From contig CALWSR010000012.1 in the NCBI GenBank assembly GCA_944384265.1, forward strand, positions 1 through 64,000: a stretch of 64,000 nucleotides of DNA, read 5' to 3'. A program made the translations under genes and the position numbers. Source of the DNA: an uncultured Clostridia bacterium. Lineage in GTDB: Bacteria > Bacillota > Clostridia > Lachnospirales > Anaerotignaceae. The notes below the pieces were generated by a model, which worked only from the letters and a program-made list of their open reading frames with translations, ran no database searches and was not told the origin of the DNA. Shown piece after piece: positions 1-9,107 of the stretch; positions within the stretch are counted from its first letter, which is position 1; the number at the start of each line of letters is the position of its first letter.

Positions 1-350
1 AAAGTAAGATAGAAATGGCCCATGTTTTGGGAGTGCAGCTTGTTGCATATCCATTTTTTGTCCATGGCAGAAAAAAGTATTTTGCAAAAATTTTTGATAC
101 TTTTACAGCCGCAGGAAAGGAGGATATTGTAAATATCATTTGTCAAATTCCTTTTTGCCTCCTCAAAGCAAAATAGAAATGGCCCATGTTTTGGGAGTGC
201 AGCTTGTTGCATATCCATTTTTTGTCCATGGCAGAAAAAAGCATTTTACAAAAATTTTTGATGCTTTTCACAGCCGTGGGGAAGGGAAAGGAGGATATTG
301 TAAATATCATTTGTCAATTTCCTCATTTGCCCCTTCCAGTAAAATAGAAA
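1..350. repeat. Tandem direct repeat carrying copies of the thiF 3' end
   Basis: A segment of 164-171 bp is repeated. The string AGAAATGGCCCATGTTTTGG occurs at 11 and 175, and a related AGAAATG block occurs at 346. AGGATATTGTAAATATCATT occurs at 121 and 292. Read on the minus strand, the third block is the last codons of thiF (ISILLEG...). The two blocks further downstream are decayed copies of that 3' end without an open frame. This looks like partial tandem duplication of the gene end followed by decay. It may continue left of the window. Confidence 0.85.
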
Positions 351-957
351 TGACCTGGTTTGCCTGATGGCCTGCACAAACACAGACACGAGGGGCCATA
401 AGGCCAATGCCCCATTGTATGTCTGTTTTTTGGTCTCCGCAAATATACAGTCTTTCATGAAATTTTTTGGTTTGAATGGTATTGGCACTGCCATAGCCGG
501 CCATACCGTTTCCGGAAACAATGGTGGTATGAGGACATTTCTCCAAAAGGGTGTTGACAAGCATGGCTTTTTGCTCCGGCTGGTCAAATGCTTCACAAAC
601 AATGGAAGAAGCAGAAAAAAGCTTTGGCGCATTTTCTGCTGTAACACGCAATGTATCTGTCACAATTTCTATGTAAGGATTGATTTTAAACAATATTTGA
701 GAAAGGGCCTCTGTTTTTTGCTGCCCAATGTGACCAATATCATATGCCTGCCGATTGAGATTGCTCATATCCACACAGTCAAAATCTACTAAATGTAATT
801 TGCCTATGCCGCTTCTTGCCAGCATCACAGCAATGTGAGAGCCAAGTCCCCCCAGTCCTGCAATGGAAACAGAGGAGGACTGCAATATTTGAAACAGCCT
901 GAGAGGAAATCTTCCATCCCAGCATTGCTGCATGGCTTCTTTTGTGGGTATCATCAT
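307..957 (-). CDS. thiF: ThiF-family sulfur-carrier adenylyltransferase
   Basis: A 216-residue E1-like enzyme expected to adenylate the C-terminal Gly-Gly of ThiS so that it can accept sulfur for thiazole synthesis. The Rossmann ATP-binding motif GLGGLGSH lies near residues 33-40. The VDFDCVDMSNLNRQ block typical of ThiF/MoeB/HesA follows. Its short length fits the clostridial ThiF subfamily. The start at 957 is chosen because the reading begins there with MMIPTKEAM and overlaps the thiS stop in the arrangement TAATG, which implies translational coupling. Residues upstream in the same open frame lie inside thiS and look unrelated to the family. The 3' end is the origin of the tandem repeat at the window edge. 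Further thi genes, if any, lie off the left side. Confidence 0.85.
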   Translation of the reverse strand: MMIPTKEAMQQCWDGRFPLRLFQILQSSSVSIAGLGGLGSHIAVMLARSGIGKLHLVDFDCVDMSNLNRQAYDIGHIGQQKTEALSQILFKINPYIEIVTDTLRVTAENAPKLFSASSIVCEAFDQPEQKAMLVNTLLEKCPHTTIVSGNGMAGYGSANTIQTKKFHERLYICGDQKTDIQWGIGLMAPRVCVCAGHQANQVISILLEGANEEIDK

Positions 958-1151
958 TAACCGCCTCCTACAAATTGTACAATTTCCAATGTATCGGTCT
1001 GCTCTAAAAAAGTGGATGTATATTCTGCCCTTGGAACAATAGAGCCATTTTTTTCCACAGCTACATACAAAGGCTGATAGCCATTTTGTTCCAAGTATTC
1101 TAAAAGGGATATTTTTTGTAAAAGCAGTTCTTCTTTTCCATTGACATACAT
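957..1151 (-). CDS. thiS: Sulfur carrier protein ThiS
   Basis: A 64-residue ubiquitin-like sulfur carrier. It starts [10 protein letters not shown] and ends FVGGG, the di-glycine tail that is adenylated by ThiF and thiocarboxylated. Length and tail fit ThiS; MoaD is usually longer. The start at 1151 follows an AGGAGG at 1160-1165 with 8-base spacing. The open frame continues upstream through a hairpin leader but has no better start. It is the first gene of the thiS-thiF unit and is preceded by a consensus promoter and a terminator-like leader. Confidence 0.85.
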   Translation of the reverse strand: MYVNGKEELLLQKISLLEYLEQNGYQPLYVAVEKNGSIVPRAEYTSTFLEQTDTLEIVQFVGGG

Positions 1152-1180
1152 ATAAGGCACCTCCTTTTTGCTTGAAATAT

Positions 1181-1233
1181 AAAAAAAGCACATGAAGAAA
1201 GCTACACCCGTGGTGGTGTACCCCTTCATGTGC
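1181..1233 (-). promoter_or_regulatory. Hairpin leader (attenuator or small aptamer) upstream of thiS
   Basis: On the minus strand GCACATGAAG (1233-1224) pairs with CTTCATGTGC (1197-1188). Inside it TACACC pairs with GGTGTA, with asymmetric internal loops between the stems. Seven T follow immediately (1187-1181), as in an intrinsic terminator. It begins about 20 nt after the predicted transcription start and ends about 30 nt before the thiS start codon, so it can only act on this operon. I cannot fold it or search Rfam here. A regulatory RNA upstream of thiS is the natural reading; it lacks TPP-riboswitch signatures. Confidence 0.6.
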
Positions 1234-1258
1234 CTTTATTGGTCACACTCTCATGGAT

Positions 1259-1287
1259 ATTATATGATTTTATGGAAAAAAAGTCAA
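1259..1287 (-). promoter_or_regulatory. Sigma-A promoter of thiS-thiF
   Basis: On the minus strand TTGACT (1287-1282) and TATAAT (1264-1259) are separated by 17 bp. The predicted start is near 1252, about 100 nt upstream of thiS. Confidence 0.8.
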
Positions 1288-2104
1288 TGTATATTGTTGA
1301 AATATATTGTAAAATGATGATAAAAATAGTTATGATTTTATAAAAAGGATTGTATTTTGTCAAAAGCATTTGTATGAAAATGAGTTGTATCCCAATATTA
1401 TAGTGGGGTGTTATATGACTATGAAAAATAGAATACGAAATACTTTATTTGAAAAAGCAGACAAAAAATGGAGCATATTTCCAAATATTCAAAATCCCCG
1501 TAGGCAGACCGGGAAAAAATAAGATATGCAAGAAAATGGTTTTGGCTTTCAAATCAATGCTTTGCGGATTTTTCGTTTATATTGAAAAAACAGTGTCCAT
1601 AAATTGGAAGGGAGGAATAAGAAGGATAGGCGGCGCTATGATGAAAACAGTATGAAAGCTTGTGGATATCACAATGAAATGTATGGATGATGCTAAAAAA
1701 GCATTTCTATGGAAATGGATGGTATGGCAGTGATGCTTATAAATGGGAAAAGGGGATTTGAATCATGAAGACTATGTATTCATATGCTCAAATAGTATGG
1801 AAAAATGGACAAATAGAAAACAAAGCTTTTTAGAAAACAAAAAGGTACTTTGCACAGAAACATCTCCATTTTTTTAACTTTATTGTGGCAAGGGAAATAT
1901 CCTATGCCACAAAGTCCACAGTGCTGTAAAAAGGCCTTAGGCTATGCTTGATATTACAATATACAGCAAAAAAGGGCCGCAAAAAAGCAGCCCCATTTTC
2001 ACATCCAAAAAAAGCAGCCTCTGCCATTGCAGCAAGCTGGAAAAACGTTGTATTTATGGCGCATAAATATGCCAAAGGGCAGTGCAGCTTATGCTTTGGT
2101 CCTT
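1288..2104. other. Long gene-free stretch with a diverged copy of the dispersed repeat
   Basis: I find no convincing gene. A diverged member of the ~200-bp repeat family lies at about 1406-1599: GGGGTGTTATATGACTATGA at its left, the GTTTTGGCT...AAATCAATGC block at 1538-1560, and CAGTGTCC at its right. No target-site duplication is recognisable. A small open frame inside it (1449-1655) is a translation of the repeat and is not annotated. The rest is AT-rich without clear signals. Confidence 0.5.
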
Positions 2105-3025
2105 TTACAGCTCATTGATTTGCAGCTTCAATACGTCAGGGCGGGCATAATGTCCGCAGACGTCAAATTCCATTTTGCTCATATATACTTTATCCATATC
2201 TAAATCAGCATAGATGATTTCCTCTTTATCCCACACCGGCTCTGTTACATAATGGCCATAGGGGTCAATGATACAGCTGCCTCCCCGACACACCACATCA
2301 GGCAGCTTTTCTATTTCATCGTTACAGTGCAGCTTAGGATACATTTGCTTTGTAAAAAACATATCACAGTTGATAACATAGCAACGGCCTTCCAATGCAA
2401 TGTGCTGTATGGTGGCCTGCCATTCCGGATTGTCATTTGTGTTGGGAGAAATGTATAAACAAACGCCCTTTTCGTACAATGCAGCTCTTGCCAAAGGCAT
2501 ATAGCTTTCCCAGCAAATCAGGCTTCCCATAACGCCCCAAGGGGTTTTGGCAACAGGAAAATAGCCTTTGTCTGCATCTCCCCACACAACACGCTCTGTA
2601 CCTGTGGGCTTCAGCTTTCTGTGAACGGCAATCAAATCCCCTTCTGGAGAAAAAAATAAATTGGTGTTATAAAGTGTTCCTGTTATGGCATCTCTTTCGG
2701 AAACGCCTATGCTGATATAGGCATGGGCCTGTTTTGCAGCACTTGCAATTTGTTTTGTTTCTGCCTCTCCCACCACAATGGAGTTATCATAATACAATTT
2801 CCAATCCTTTCTGCCAGATTCATTTCGGCTGCCCACTCGAAAGCCAAATGTCATGCCATAGGGATAGCCGGGTATAAAAAGCTCCGGAAAAACAATCAGC
2901 TCTGCATTTTGATTTGCCGCCTGCTCTATGAGCTGAATGGTCTTTTGTGTGGAGGCCTCTTTGTCAAACATAACAGGGGCAGCCTGCACCACTGCGATTT
3001 TACATATTTTTTTTAAATCCTTCAT
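2105..3025 (-). CDS. Nitrilase (carbon-nitrogen hydrolase)
   Basis: A 306-residue enzyme of the nitrilase superfamily, which hydrolyses nitriles (or amides) through a thioimidate on cysteine. The catalytic triad is visible: Glu48 in FPELFIPGYP, Lys137 in HRKLKPT, and Cys171 in ICWESYMPLAR. The RKLKPTGTERVVWG and CWESYMPL blocks are characteristic of true nitrilases (branch 1) rather than amidases. Length is a little shorter than typical bacterial nitrilases. It starts at 3025 after an AGGAGG box. It is a single gene flanked by long non-coding DNA. A perfect palindrome (3062-3081) lies between its likely promoter and its ribosome site and may be an operator. The substrate cannot be told from sequence. 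Confidence 0.85.
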   Translation of the reverse strand: MKDLKKICKIAVVQAAPVMFDKEASTQKTIQLIEQAANQNAELIVFPELFIPGYPYGMTFGFRVGSRNESGRKDWKLYYDNSIVVGEAETKQIASAAKQAHAYISIGVSERDAITGTLYNTNLFFSPEGDLIAVHRKLKPTGTERVVWGDADKGYFPVAKTPWGVMGSLICWESYMPLARAALYEKGVCLYISPNTNDNPEWQATIQHIALEGRCYVINCDMFFTKQMYPKLHCNDEIEKLPDVVCRGGSCIIDPYGHYVTEPVWDKEEIIYADLDMDKVYMSKMEFDVCGHYARPDVLKLQINEL

Positions 3026-3061
3026 ATTTTACTCCTCCTATCTCAAAATTTGAAATTTATT

Positions 3062-3082
3062 AATATATCTTTTGATATATTT
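3062..3082. promoter_or_regulatory. Palindrome copy 1 upstream of the nitrilase
   Basis: AATATATC, a TTTT loop, then GATATATT form a perfect inverted repeat. An identical copy lies at 3307-3327. Position just upstream of the nitrilase suggests an operator; an element boundary is the alternative. Confidence 0.5.
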
Positions 3083-3104
3083 CAGACTGTATAAAAATGA
3101 TATT

Positions 3105-3300
3105 TTATATTTTTTCAAGGGCGCAGAAGGGGTTGAAAAACGAAGGGTTTTCCAACCAAAAGCCCTGGCGGAAATTGATTTCCGGCAAGGAAAAGCAGGC
3201 GTTTCAAGGCTTTTAGCCCATGGAACCTCTGCTTTATACCTCTGTCTAATGGTCTTGTATGAAATGAGCCTTTGCGGACAAGGTGCCGACTTTTTTTACA
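3105..3300 (+). ncRNA. Candidate structured RNA between two identical palindromes
   Basis: A stretch visibly richer in G+C than its surroundings, with no open frame. It contains strong local hairpins (GGTTG...CAACC near 3133-3160; CGGAAAT TG ATTTCCG near 3171-3186). GGCGC near its left end can pair with GTGCC near its right end, and a T-run follows at about 3291-3297. The + strand reading therefore looks like a terminated small RNA of about 180 nt. Length would suit a 6S-type RNA, but I do not recognise a family and could not fold it. It could also be the body of a small mobile element. Confidence 0.3.
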
Positions 3301-3306
3301 CTCTGC

Positions 3307-3327
3307 AATATATCTTTTGATATATTT
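3307..3327. promoter_or_regulatory. Palindrome copy 2
   Basis: Identical in all 21 positions to the copy at 3062-3082, offset 245 bp. It borders the GC-richer segment on its right. Confidence 0.5.
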
Positions 3328-4008
3328 TTCCATATTTATATGAATACCTGTATAGGCATCAATACGGAATGATTTTATTTGATTTTGCTGTTTTGTTTAT
3401 CCATATGCTTATCTGCTGCATTTATGGATAAGGGGAGAATGGCTGATGGCGTTTTTTTCTGATTTTTGTATCCATACCATCATGATGGAGCTGTTAAACT
3501 GACTATAATCATCCTTTCCCAGGACGCACTGAAATCAGTATCCCTACTTTTTTGCTGCTTACTGCCAACGTCCTTATGAGAATACTGTTGTGAAACCACA
3601 TGGTGCAAGGTGCTTTTTTTGGACAAACAGCCGATTTTTAAACTGACAAAATACCATACTGTATATTTCATTTCTTTTTTATATCCCCTTTGTTATGATT
3701 ATTTTATCATAATTATCACTGTCATAGAAGTCATACCATGGCATTTGTTGACAAAAAGCAATAGAAAATGTTATAGTAAAGCCAAGTATTGTCAAATGAT
3801 TTGCCTAAAAAAGGGTATGAAAAAAATATGCAGAGTAATAGAAAAGGTCTGTGGGTTATGAATTGAAAAGTGATTGGCTTTAGGACACAGAAGCACAAAA
3901 AAGCTGTTTTTATGTATTTTGTGCCGAGGCCATTTTGAAAAAGCACTGAAGTGGTTTGTCACAAATCCTTCTGTGTTTTTTGATTGGAATGGAAAGGAAG
4001 ATAGCAGT
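3328..4008. other. Gene-free region upstream of cbiK
   Basis: About 680 bp without a supported gene. An open frame that extends cbiK upstream to 3874 has no ribosome site. I looked for cobalamin-riboswitch sequence boxes here and saw none. Confidence 0.5.
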
Positions 4009-4827
4009 ATGAAAAAAACACAGCAGAATACAAAAAAGCAGATATTGGTGGTCAGCTTTGGCACAAGCTATCATGAAAGCCGTGAAATCACCATTGGGGC
4101 CATAGAAAATGCCATTGAAAAGGATTTTTCGGATTATACTGTCAGACGTGCCTTTACAAGCCAAATGATTATTGATATTTTGGCCAAAAGAGATAACATA
4201 AAAATAGACAATGTGGAGCAGGCATTGGAAAGAGCCGTTTCAGAGGGCGTGCAGACATTGATTGTACAGCCCACCCATTTGATGAATGGATATGAATACA
4301 GGGACATGGTACATATTTTAGAAAAATATCAGCATAAATTTGAAAAAATAGCACTGGCAGAGCCTTTGCTGACAAGCCATGAGGATTTTCAAAATGTGAT
4401 GGGGGCTATGATAAAGGACACCTGCCAATATGATGATGGACAGACTGCCATTTGTTTTATGGGGCATGGTACAGAGGCGGCCTCCAACCAGGTGTATGCC
4501 AAGCTGCAAAATATGCTCAAAAGCAATGGATACAGCCATTATTTTATTGCAACAGTGGAGGCGGCTCCCACATTGGAGGATATTATTCCAAAAATAAAAA
4601 AAGGGAGCTACCGCAAGGTGGTGTTGCAGCCATTGATGGTTGTTTCGGGAGACCATGCCAACCATGATATGGCCGGAAATGAGGAAGGCTGCTGGAGGGC
4701 AGAATTTGAAAAGGAAGGATATGAAGTGGAGTGTGTGCTGCGTGGCTTGGGAGAGCTGGAGCGTATACAAAGCATTTATATACAGCATACACAGGCGGCC
4801 ATTGACAGTTTGCAGCAGATGGCATGA
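4009..4827 (+). CDS. cbiK: Sirohydrochlorin cobaltochelatase CbiK
   Basis: A 272-residue class II chelatase that inserts cobalt into sirohydrochlorin (factor II) in the early-cobalt branch of B12 synthesis. The N-terminal strand VVSFGTSYHESR and two expected metal/porphyrin-binding histidines are visible: His153 in FMGHGTE and His216 in GDHANHDM. Length matches CbiK. The start at 4009 (MKKTQQ) is chosen because AAGGAAG precedes it by 8 bases; the open frame continues 45 codons upstream without family similarity. No other cobamide gene is nearby. A terminator follows at once, so it is monocistronic. Insertion of another metal, or use in siroheme synthesis, cannot be excluded. Confidence 0.85.
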   Translation: MKKTQQNTKKQILVVSFGTSYHESREITIGAIENAIEKDFSDYTVRRAFTSQMIIDILAKRDNIKIDNVEQALERAVSEGVQTLIVQPTHLMNGYEYRDMVHILEKYQHKFEKIALAEPLLTSHEDFQNVMGAMIKDTCQYDDGQTAICFMGHGTEAASNQVYAKLQNMLKSNGYSHYFIATVEAAPTLEDIIPKIKKGSYRKVVLQPLMVVSGDHANHDMAGNEEGCWRAEFEKEGYEVECVLRGLGELERIQSIYIQHTQAAIDSLQQMA

Positions 4828-4875
4828 AATGCTTGACTGCTGTGAAAATAACTGCCTGCATGGTATTAAAAAATG

Positions 4876-4902
4876 AAAGCCCTTGCGTTTTGAGGGCTTT
4901 TT
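4876..4902 (+). terminator. Intrinsic terminator of cbiK
   Basis: AAAGCCCT pairs with AGGGCTTT across a nine-base loop, followed by T residues. Confidence 0.75.
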
Positions 4903-5135
4903 AGAACAGCAAAATGCAGCTGTATCATGCTCTTATCCATAACATCAAAAACAGCACCCCTTGGGCAGAAGCATATTTTGGGATAATGTGATTATGGATT
5001 TAGAACAGCTTGCCATTGCTTTGGAGTCTCATTTTTGTCAAATAAAATACAAGTAAAATAGTATGTATGTCATAAAGTCACATTTTGACTGGATAACTTG
5101 ATTGTTTATTTGTATCTTTTTTGTATAGAAATGTC

Positions 5136-5164
5136 TTTACTCCCATGGGATTTTTTACTATAAT
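5136..5164 (+). promoter_or_regulatory. Promoter of the first chemoreceptor
   Basis: TTTACT (5136-5141) and TATAAT (5159-5164) with a 17-bp spacer, 75 bp upstream of the start codon. The ~230 bp between it and the cbiK terminator shows nothing else. Confidence 0.65.
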
Positions 5165-5239
5165 GTATAAGAAAAGATATGTGATAGTTGACTAAGCCTG
5201 TTTTTTGTTTTTACATAAATGAATTGGGGGGAGAAATAC

Positions 5240-6928
5240 ATGACAAAAAACAAAAAAATAACTACAACTTTCAATTTAAAGCATTTGTTAATATTAACAT
5301 TTGCGGCACTTTTTATCATAGAACTGATAATGGGTGTGGTATCAGCAAAATACATCAAGGATATTTCTCAAAATACATTGACACTTTATGACAAGCCTCA
5401 CACCAATTTGATGAAAATGTGGGAAATGAAAACAAATATAGAGGAAATTGGAAATTCTATACGAGAAGAATATATTTTTCAAGAAACATCCACCACTTAT
5501 TCTGAGGGTGCTTTCCAACAGGTATATACGCAAATGCAGGAGCTGCAAAGCAATAAGCTGGAGAGCCAGCAAACCAGTGAAATACCTGCTATTTTAGAAG
5601 AAATGAAAAATTGGCAGAGCATAGGCGAGGGGATACATGAGGATTTGCAAAGAGGCCGAACCATCAATTTGCTAAAATTAAGACAATATATTGAGCTGGA
5701 GGACAGCATATTGCAGCAAATGGATAACATCATAGCATCGGCAACACAAAATGCCCAAATGTTTCGAAACGATGCAGTCAGTGATGCCACAAAAAGCCAA
5801 ATTATATTTATGGTGATATTACTGATTGCCGTTGCCATTACAATATCCCTTTGTGTTGTTTTGCTCAAACAGATTACAACGCCAATCAATACACTGCTTC
5901 GTGCGGCAGAGGAAATTGAAGGGGGAAATTTGAATCAGGAAATTTCCTATCATTCTGACAACGAGTTTGGCAAATTGGCAGATTCTTTTAGAAAAATGCA
6001 ACAAAGCTTAAACAGTGTGATTACAGATATCACTGAAAATCTCAATGAAATGGGGCACAAAAATTTTTGTGTCCAGACCCATGCAGAGTATATGGGGGAT
6101 TTTGTTTCCATCAAATCCTCTATGGATGATATCATATACAATTTAAGCACCACATTGACGAAAATGAATGAAATATCCCATCAGGTTTCTTCAGGAGCAG
6201 ACCAGGTGTCAAACGGAGCCCAGGCTCTTTCTCAGGGAGCCACAGAGCAGGCAGCCAGTGTGGAGGAATTGGCGGCTACAATCAATGAGGTGTCAAAAAA
6301 TGTAAGCACAAATGCAGAACACGCACAACAAGCCAGCCAAAAAATAAATTCTGTTGAATCTGAAGTGGGAGAGAGCAATCGCCGTATGGGACAAATGCTC
6401 CAAGCCATGGAGGAAATCAAAAGAAGCTCGGGAGAAATTGAAAAAATCATCAAAACCATTGAAGACATTGCCTTTCAGACCAATATACTGGCACTGAATG
6501 CGGCTGTGGAGGCAGCCCGTGCCGGAGCAGCAGGAAAGGGCTTTGCTGTGGTTGCCGATGAAGTGAGAAATTTGGCAGGAAAATCTGCAGAAGCCTCCAA
6601 AAATACAGCTACATTGATTGAAAGCTGTTTGAGTGCAGTACAAAATGGTACAACCATTGCCGATGAAACGGCAAGTGCTTTGGAAAGTGTGTTCCAAGAT
6701 ATGGATGCGGTGACAAAAACAATCAATCACATTTCTGAAATATCTATGGAGCAGGCCAATGCCATTGCAGAAATCACACAGGGCATTGACCAAATTTCCG
6801 CTGTGGTGCAAACCAATTCTGCAACGGCACAGCAAAGTGCCGCAGCCAGCGAGGAGCTGAATGCACAGGCGGCCACACTGCGGCAGCTGGTAAAGGAATT
6901 TGTATTAAAAGAGGATGCAAATTGGTAA
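5240..6928 (+). CDS. Methyl-accepting chemotaxis protein (4HB type)
   Basis: A 562-residue membrane chemoreceptor. Transmembrane segment 1 is near residues 15-35 ([17 protein letters not shown]). A helical extracellular sensor of about 150 residues follows, then TM2 ([20 protein letters not shown]), a HAMP domain and a long signalling coiled coil. The highly conserved hairpin tip that binds CheA/CheW is present ([20 protein letters not shown]). The protein ends [13 protein letters not shown], with no CheR-binding pentapeptide. The start at 5240 is preferred over an ATG at 5219 because GGGGGGAG sits correctly in front of it. The flanks of the signalling tip closely match those of the second receptor at 31.5 kb, so the two probably share an array. 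Confidence 0.92.
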   Translation: MTKNKKITTTFNLKHLLILTFAALFIIELIMGVVSAKYIKDISQNTLTLYDKPHTNLMKMWEMKTNIEEIGNSIREEYIFQETSTTYSEGAFQQVYTQMQELQSNKLESQQTSEIPAILEEMKNWQSIGEGIHEDLQRGRTINLLKLRQYIELEDSILQQMDNIIASATQNAQMFRNDAVSDATKSQIIFMVILLIAVAITISLCVVLLKQITTPINTLLRAAEEIEGGNLNQEISYHSDNEFGKLADSFRKMQQSLNSVITDITENLNEMGHKNFCVQTHAEYMGDFVSIKSSMDDIIYNLSTTLTKMNEISHQVSSGADQVSNGAQALSQGATEQAASVEELAATINEVSKNVSTNAEHAQQASQKINSVESEVGESNRRMGQMLQAMEEIKRSSGEIEKIIKTIEDIAFQTNILALNAAVEAARAGAAGKGFAVVADEVRNLAGKSAEASKNTATLIESCLSAVQNGTTIADETASALESVFQDMDAVTKTINHISEISMEQANAIAEITQGIDQISAVVQTNSATAQQSAAASEELNAQAATLRQLVKEFVLKEDANW

Positions 6929-7043
6929 AATATTGTTTTTGCCATGTGTTTTTGTAGCTTAAAAATGGTTATGCATGGTGTGATAAAGCAAAGCACTATT
7001 TTGGTGTGCCTATGATTTTGTAAATATAGAGTAAAAATAACAG

Positions 7044-7068
7044 ACAGCCGCTTTTGGCGGCTGTTTTT
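7044..7068 (+). terminator. Terminator downstream of the chemoreceptor
   Basis: CAGCCGC and GCGGCTG pair around a short loop, followed by TTTTTG. Confidence 0.8.
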
Positions 7069-7511
7069 GTGCTGTCAGCCATAAAGTAATGTACTTTTTG
7101 CACAAAATGGATTTTGTATCCATATGACAGGAGATGGATTGGTGTGCTTTTCATTTTGAAAGCAATGGAAATGATATCCTGCCAATAGATTGGCAGAAAT
7201 GGCATAAAAATAAGCTTTGTTTTGCTGTGACAAAAATAGATGTATGGTTATTGTTTTTTGTATCAATGCTTTTGATTGTAATGATGTGTATTGTTTGAAA
7301 TGGAAATAGCAGTAAAGGAATGGGTAGTGAACTGGACGATATTTTCACTGGGGGGAAAGGAATAGAATGGGAAGGTGTATTATGATTATTGTATGAGGTA
7401 AAAATAGAGGGAGGTGAACAGGCTGTTGGGGAGTTAAAAGTATGGCATTTTTATGCTGCTTTGACTATGCTGGAATTTATAAAGCATTGTTTTTTAATGA
7501 AAAGATAAAAA
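7069..7511. other. Gene-free spacer
   Basis: About 440 bp between the terminator and the end of the CoA-transferase remnant. Short overlapping minus-strand open frames are present but have no ribosome sites or recognisable products. Confidence 0.5.
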
Positions 7512-9023
7512 CTATTTTTTTAATCCCATCAATTCATTTTGAAATATTCTTTCATCCATACATTTGATATTTGGCACAAATCCCATCAAATCAATGATTT
7601 GTGTTTGAATATCAATGCCGGGAGCCACCTCTGTCAAATAGATGCCATCTTTTTTTAGCTCAAACACAGCCCGTTCTGTAATGTAGGTGACAGGCTGACC
7701 GGTTTGATTGGCATATTCCCCGCTGAATGTAGTTTGTTCCACTGTTTCTACAAATTTTTTTCTTTGCCTTCTTGTGTCATATTCAATTTACCTTTTTCTA
7801 TGGTTGTTTTCAAACCGCCGGCAGTGAATGTACCGCAGAAAAATACTTTTTTGGCATTTTGGGTGATGTTGATAAATCCGCCGCAGCCGGCAATACGGGG
7901 GCCAAATTTGCTTTGCCGTATTTGTCGGCCTGAAAAATGCCAAATCTACGCTGCCGCCGTCATAAAAATCAAACTGTGTGGGGCTGCTCCAATATGCATT
8001 CTGCATTGACACTGGAGCCAAATTTTTGCGCCGCCTTGGGGTACGCCGCCCACAGGCCCTGCCTCTACTGTCAATGTCATATAATCCCCTATGCCTTCTT
8101 CATTTGCAACCATTGAAATATACTCCGCAATGCCAATGCCTAGATTGACAACAGAGTTTTCTTTCAATTCCATTGCGGCACGTCTGCCTATGATTTTTTT
8201 GGCAGTCAAAGGAGGCGTTTCTAAGCTGTCCAGAGAAATTTTGATTTCGCCGCTGAGAGAAGGGTCATAAGGAAAGCCAAAGCATTGCTCATGGTCCTGA
8301 GGCTGTGCCACCACAACACCGTCTACATAAATTCTGGGGATTTTTACCAGTTTGGGGTCAAGTGTGCCTTCTTTTACAATTTTTTCCACCTGAACAATGA
8401 CAATACCTCCGCTGTTTTTGGTGGCCTGTGCAATGGAGATGGCCTCCAAAGGAGCCACTTCTCTTTCCAGTGTGATGTTTCCCGCCTCATCACAATAGCT
8501 GTCTCCTATAAAACAAATTTGAATGGAAAATGCTTTATAAACCAGTCTTTGCTGACCGCAGATTTCAATCAGCTCCACTAAGTCCTCTGTGGTTTTTGCA
8601 TTCAATTTTCCTCCGCCGTTTCTGGGGTCTGCAAATGTGTTTCATCCAACATGGGTGACTGTGCCGATTTTGTAAGCGGCAATATCCCTAAAGAATTGAG
8701 AAGGTGTGCCTTGAGGCAGATTATATCCCTCTATTTCATTTTCCAGCACCAGCTTCCCCAGCTTTGGGGCCATGTTCGGCCGGCAATGACTCTTTTTGTC
8801 ATGCCCTTGTGAGCAAAATGGTCTGCGCCGCTGCCATCCCCATTGCCCTGTGCGGCAGAATAAAACAATGTGATATTTTTGGGGCTTGCTGCATCCAAAA
8901 AACGCTTTTCCAATGCCTTTGTCAATGCTTCGGGACAACCGCTGGACACAAATCCCCTATGACATCATTGTCATTGACCAGCAGTGCAGTCTGTTCTGCT
9001 GTCATAATGTTTACTTTGTTCAT
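7512..9023 (-). pseudogene. pct: Propionate/acetate CoA-transferase, multiply frameshifted
   Basis: A full-length trace of a propionate CoA-transferase (class I, ~520 residues), which would move CoA between acyl-CoA and acetate or lactate. It begins MNKVNIMTAEQTALL at 9023 behind GAGGG. The frame breaks near 8960, 8780, 8015 and 7910. An in-frame TGA stands in place of Leu near 8640 (THVG*NTFADP). A poly-A run near 7765 is one base short. Recognisable pieces include [29 protein letters not shown], the block with the expected catalytic glutamate region (NLGIGIAEYISMVANEEG), and the C-terminus VPNIKCMDERIFQ. With at least five lesions it cannot make a full enzyme. Its neighbours are intact, which argues against sequencing error as the sole cause. 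Confidence 0.85.
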
Positions 9024-9051
9024 GCTTGTTCCCTCCTCAATATCCATTTAT

Positions 9052-9090
9052 AAAAAATGCACAGATAGAAAAGGGATTTCTATCTGTGCA
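9052..9090 (-). terminator. Terminator between crotonase and the CoA-transferase remnant
   Basis: A perfect 14-bp stem (TGCACAGATAGAAA with its complement, 5-base loop) followed on the minus strand by six T. It separates the remnant from the adh-crotonase unit. Confidence 0.8.
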
Positions 9091-9107
9091 TACTGTGGTT
9101 TTTATGA

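Noticed and set aside
1449..1655. Small protein gene of 68 codons
   Set aside because: It is a translation of a dispersed-repeat copy; the same phrase (LAFKSML) appears in frames at other copies and no ribosome site is present.
3328..4008. Cobalamin riboswitch upstream of cbiK
   Set aside because: I looked for the B12-box and the conserved junction sequences on the + strand and found none.
7512..9023. Intact CoA-transferase with sequencing errors only
   Set aside because: At least five separate lesions including a nonsense codon occur in one gene while no neighbouring gene shows any; raw reads would still be needed to exclude it fully.
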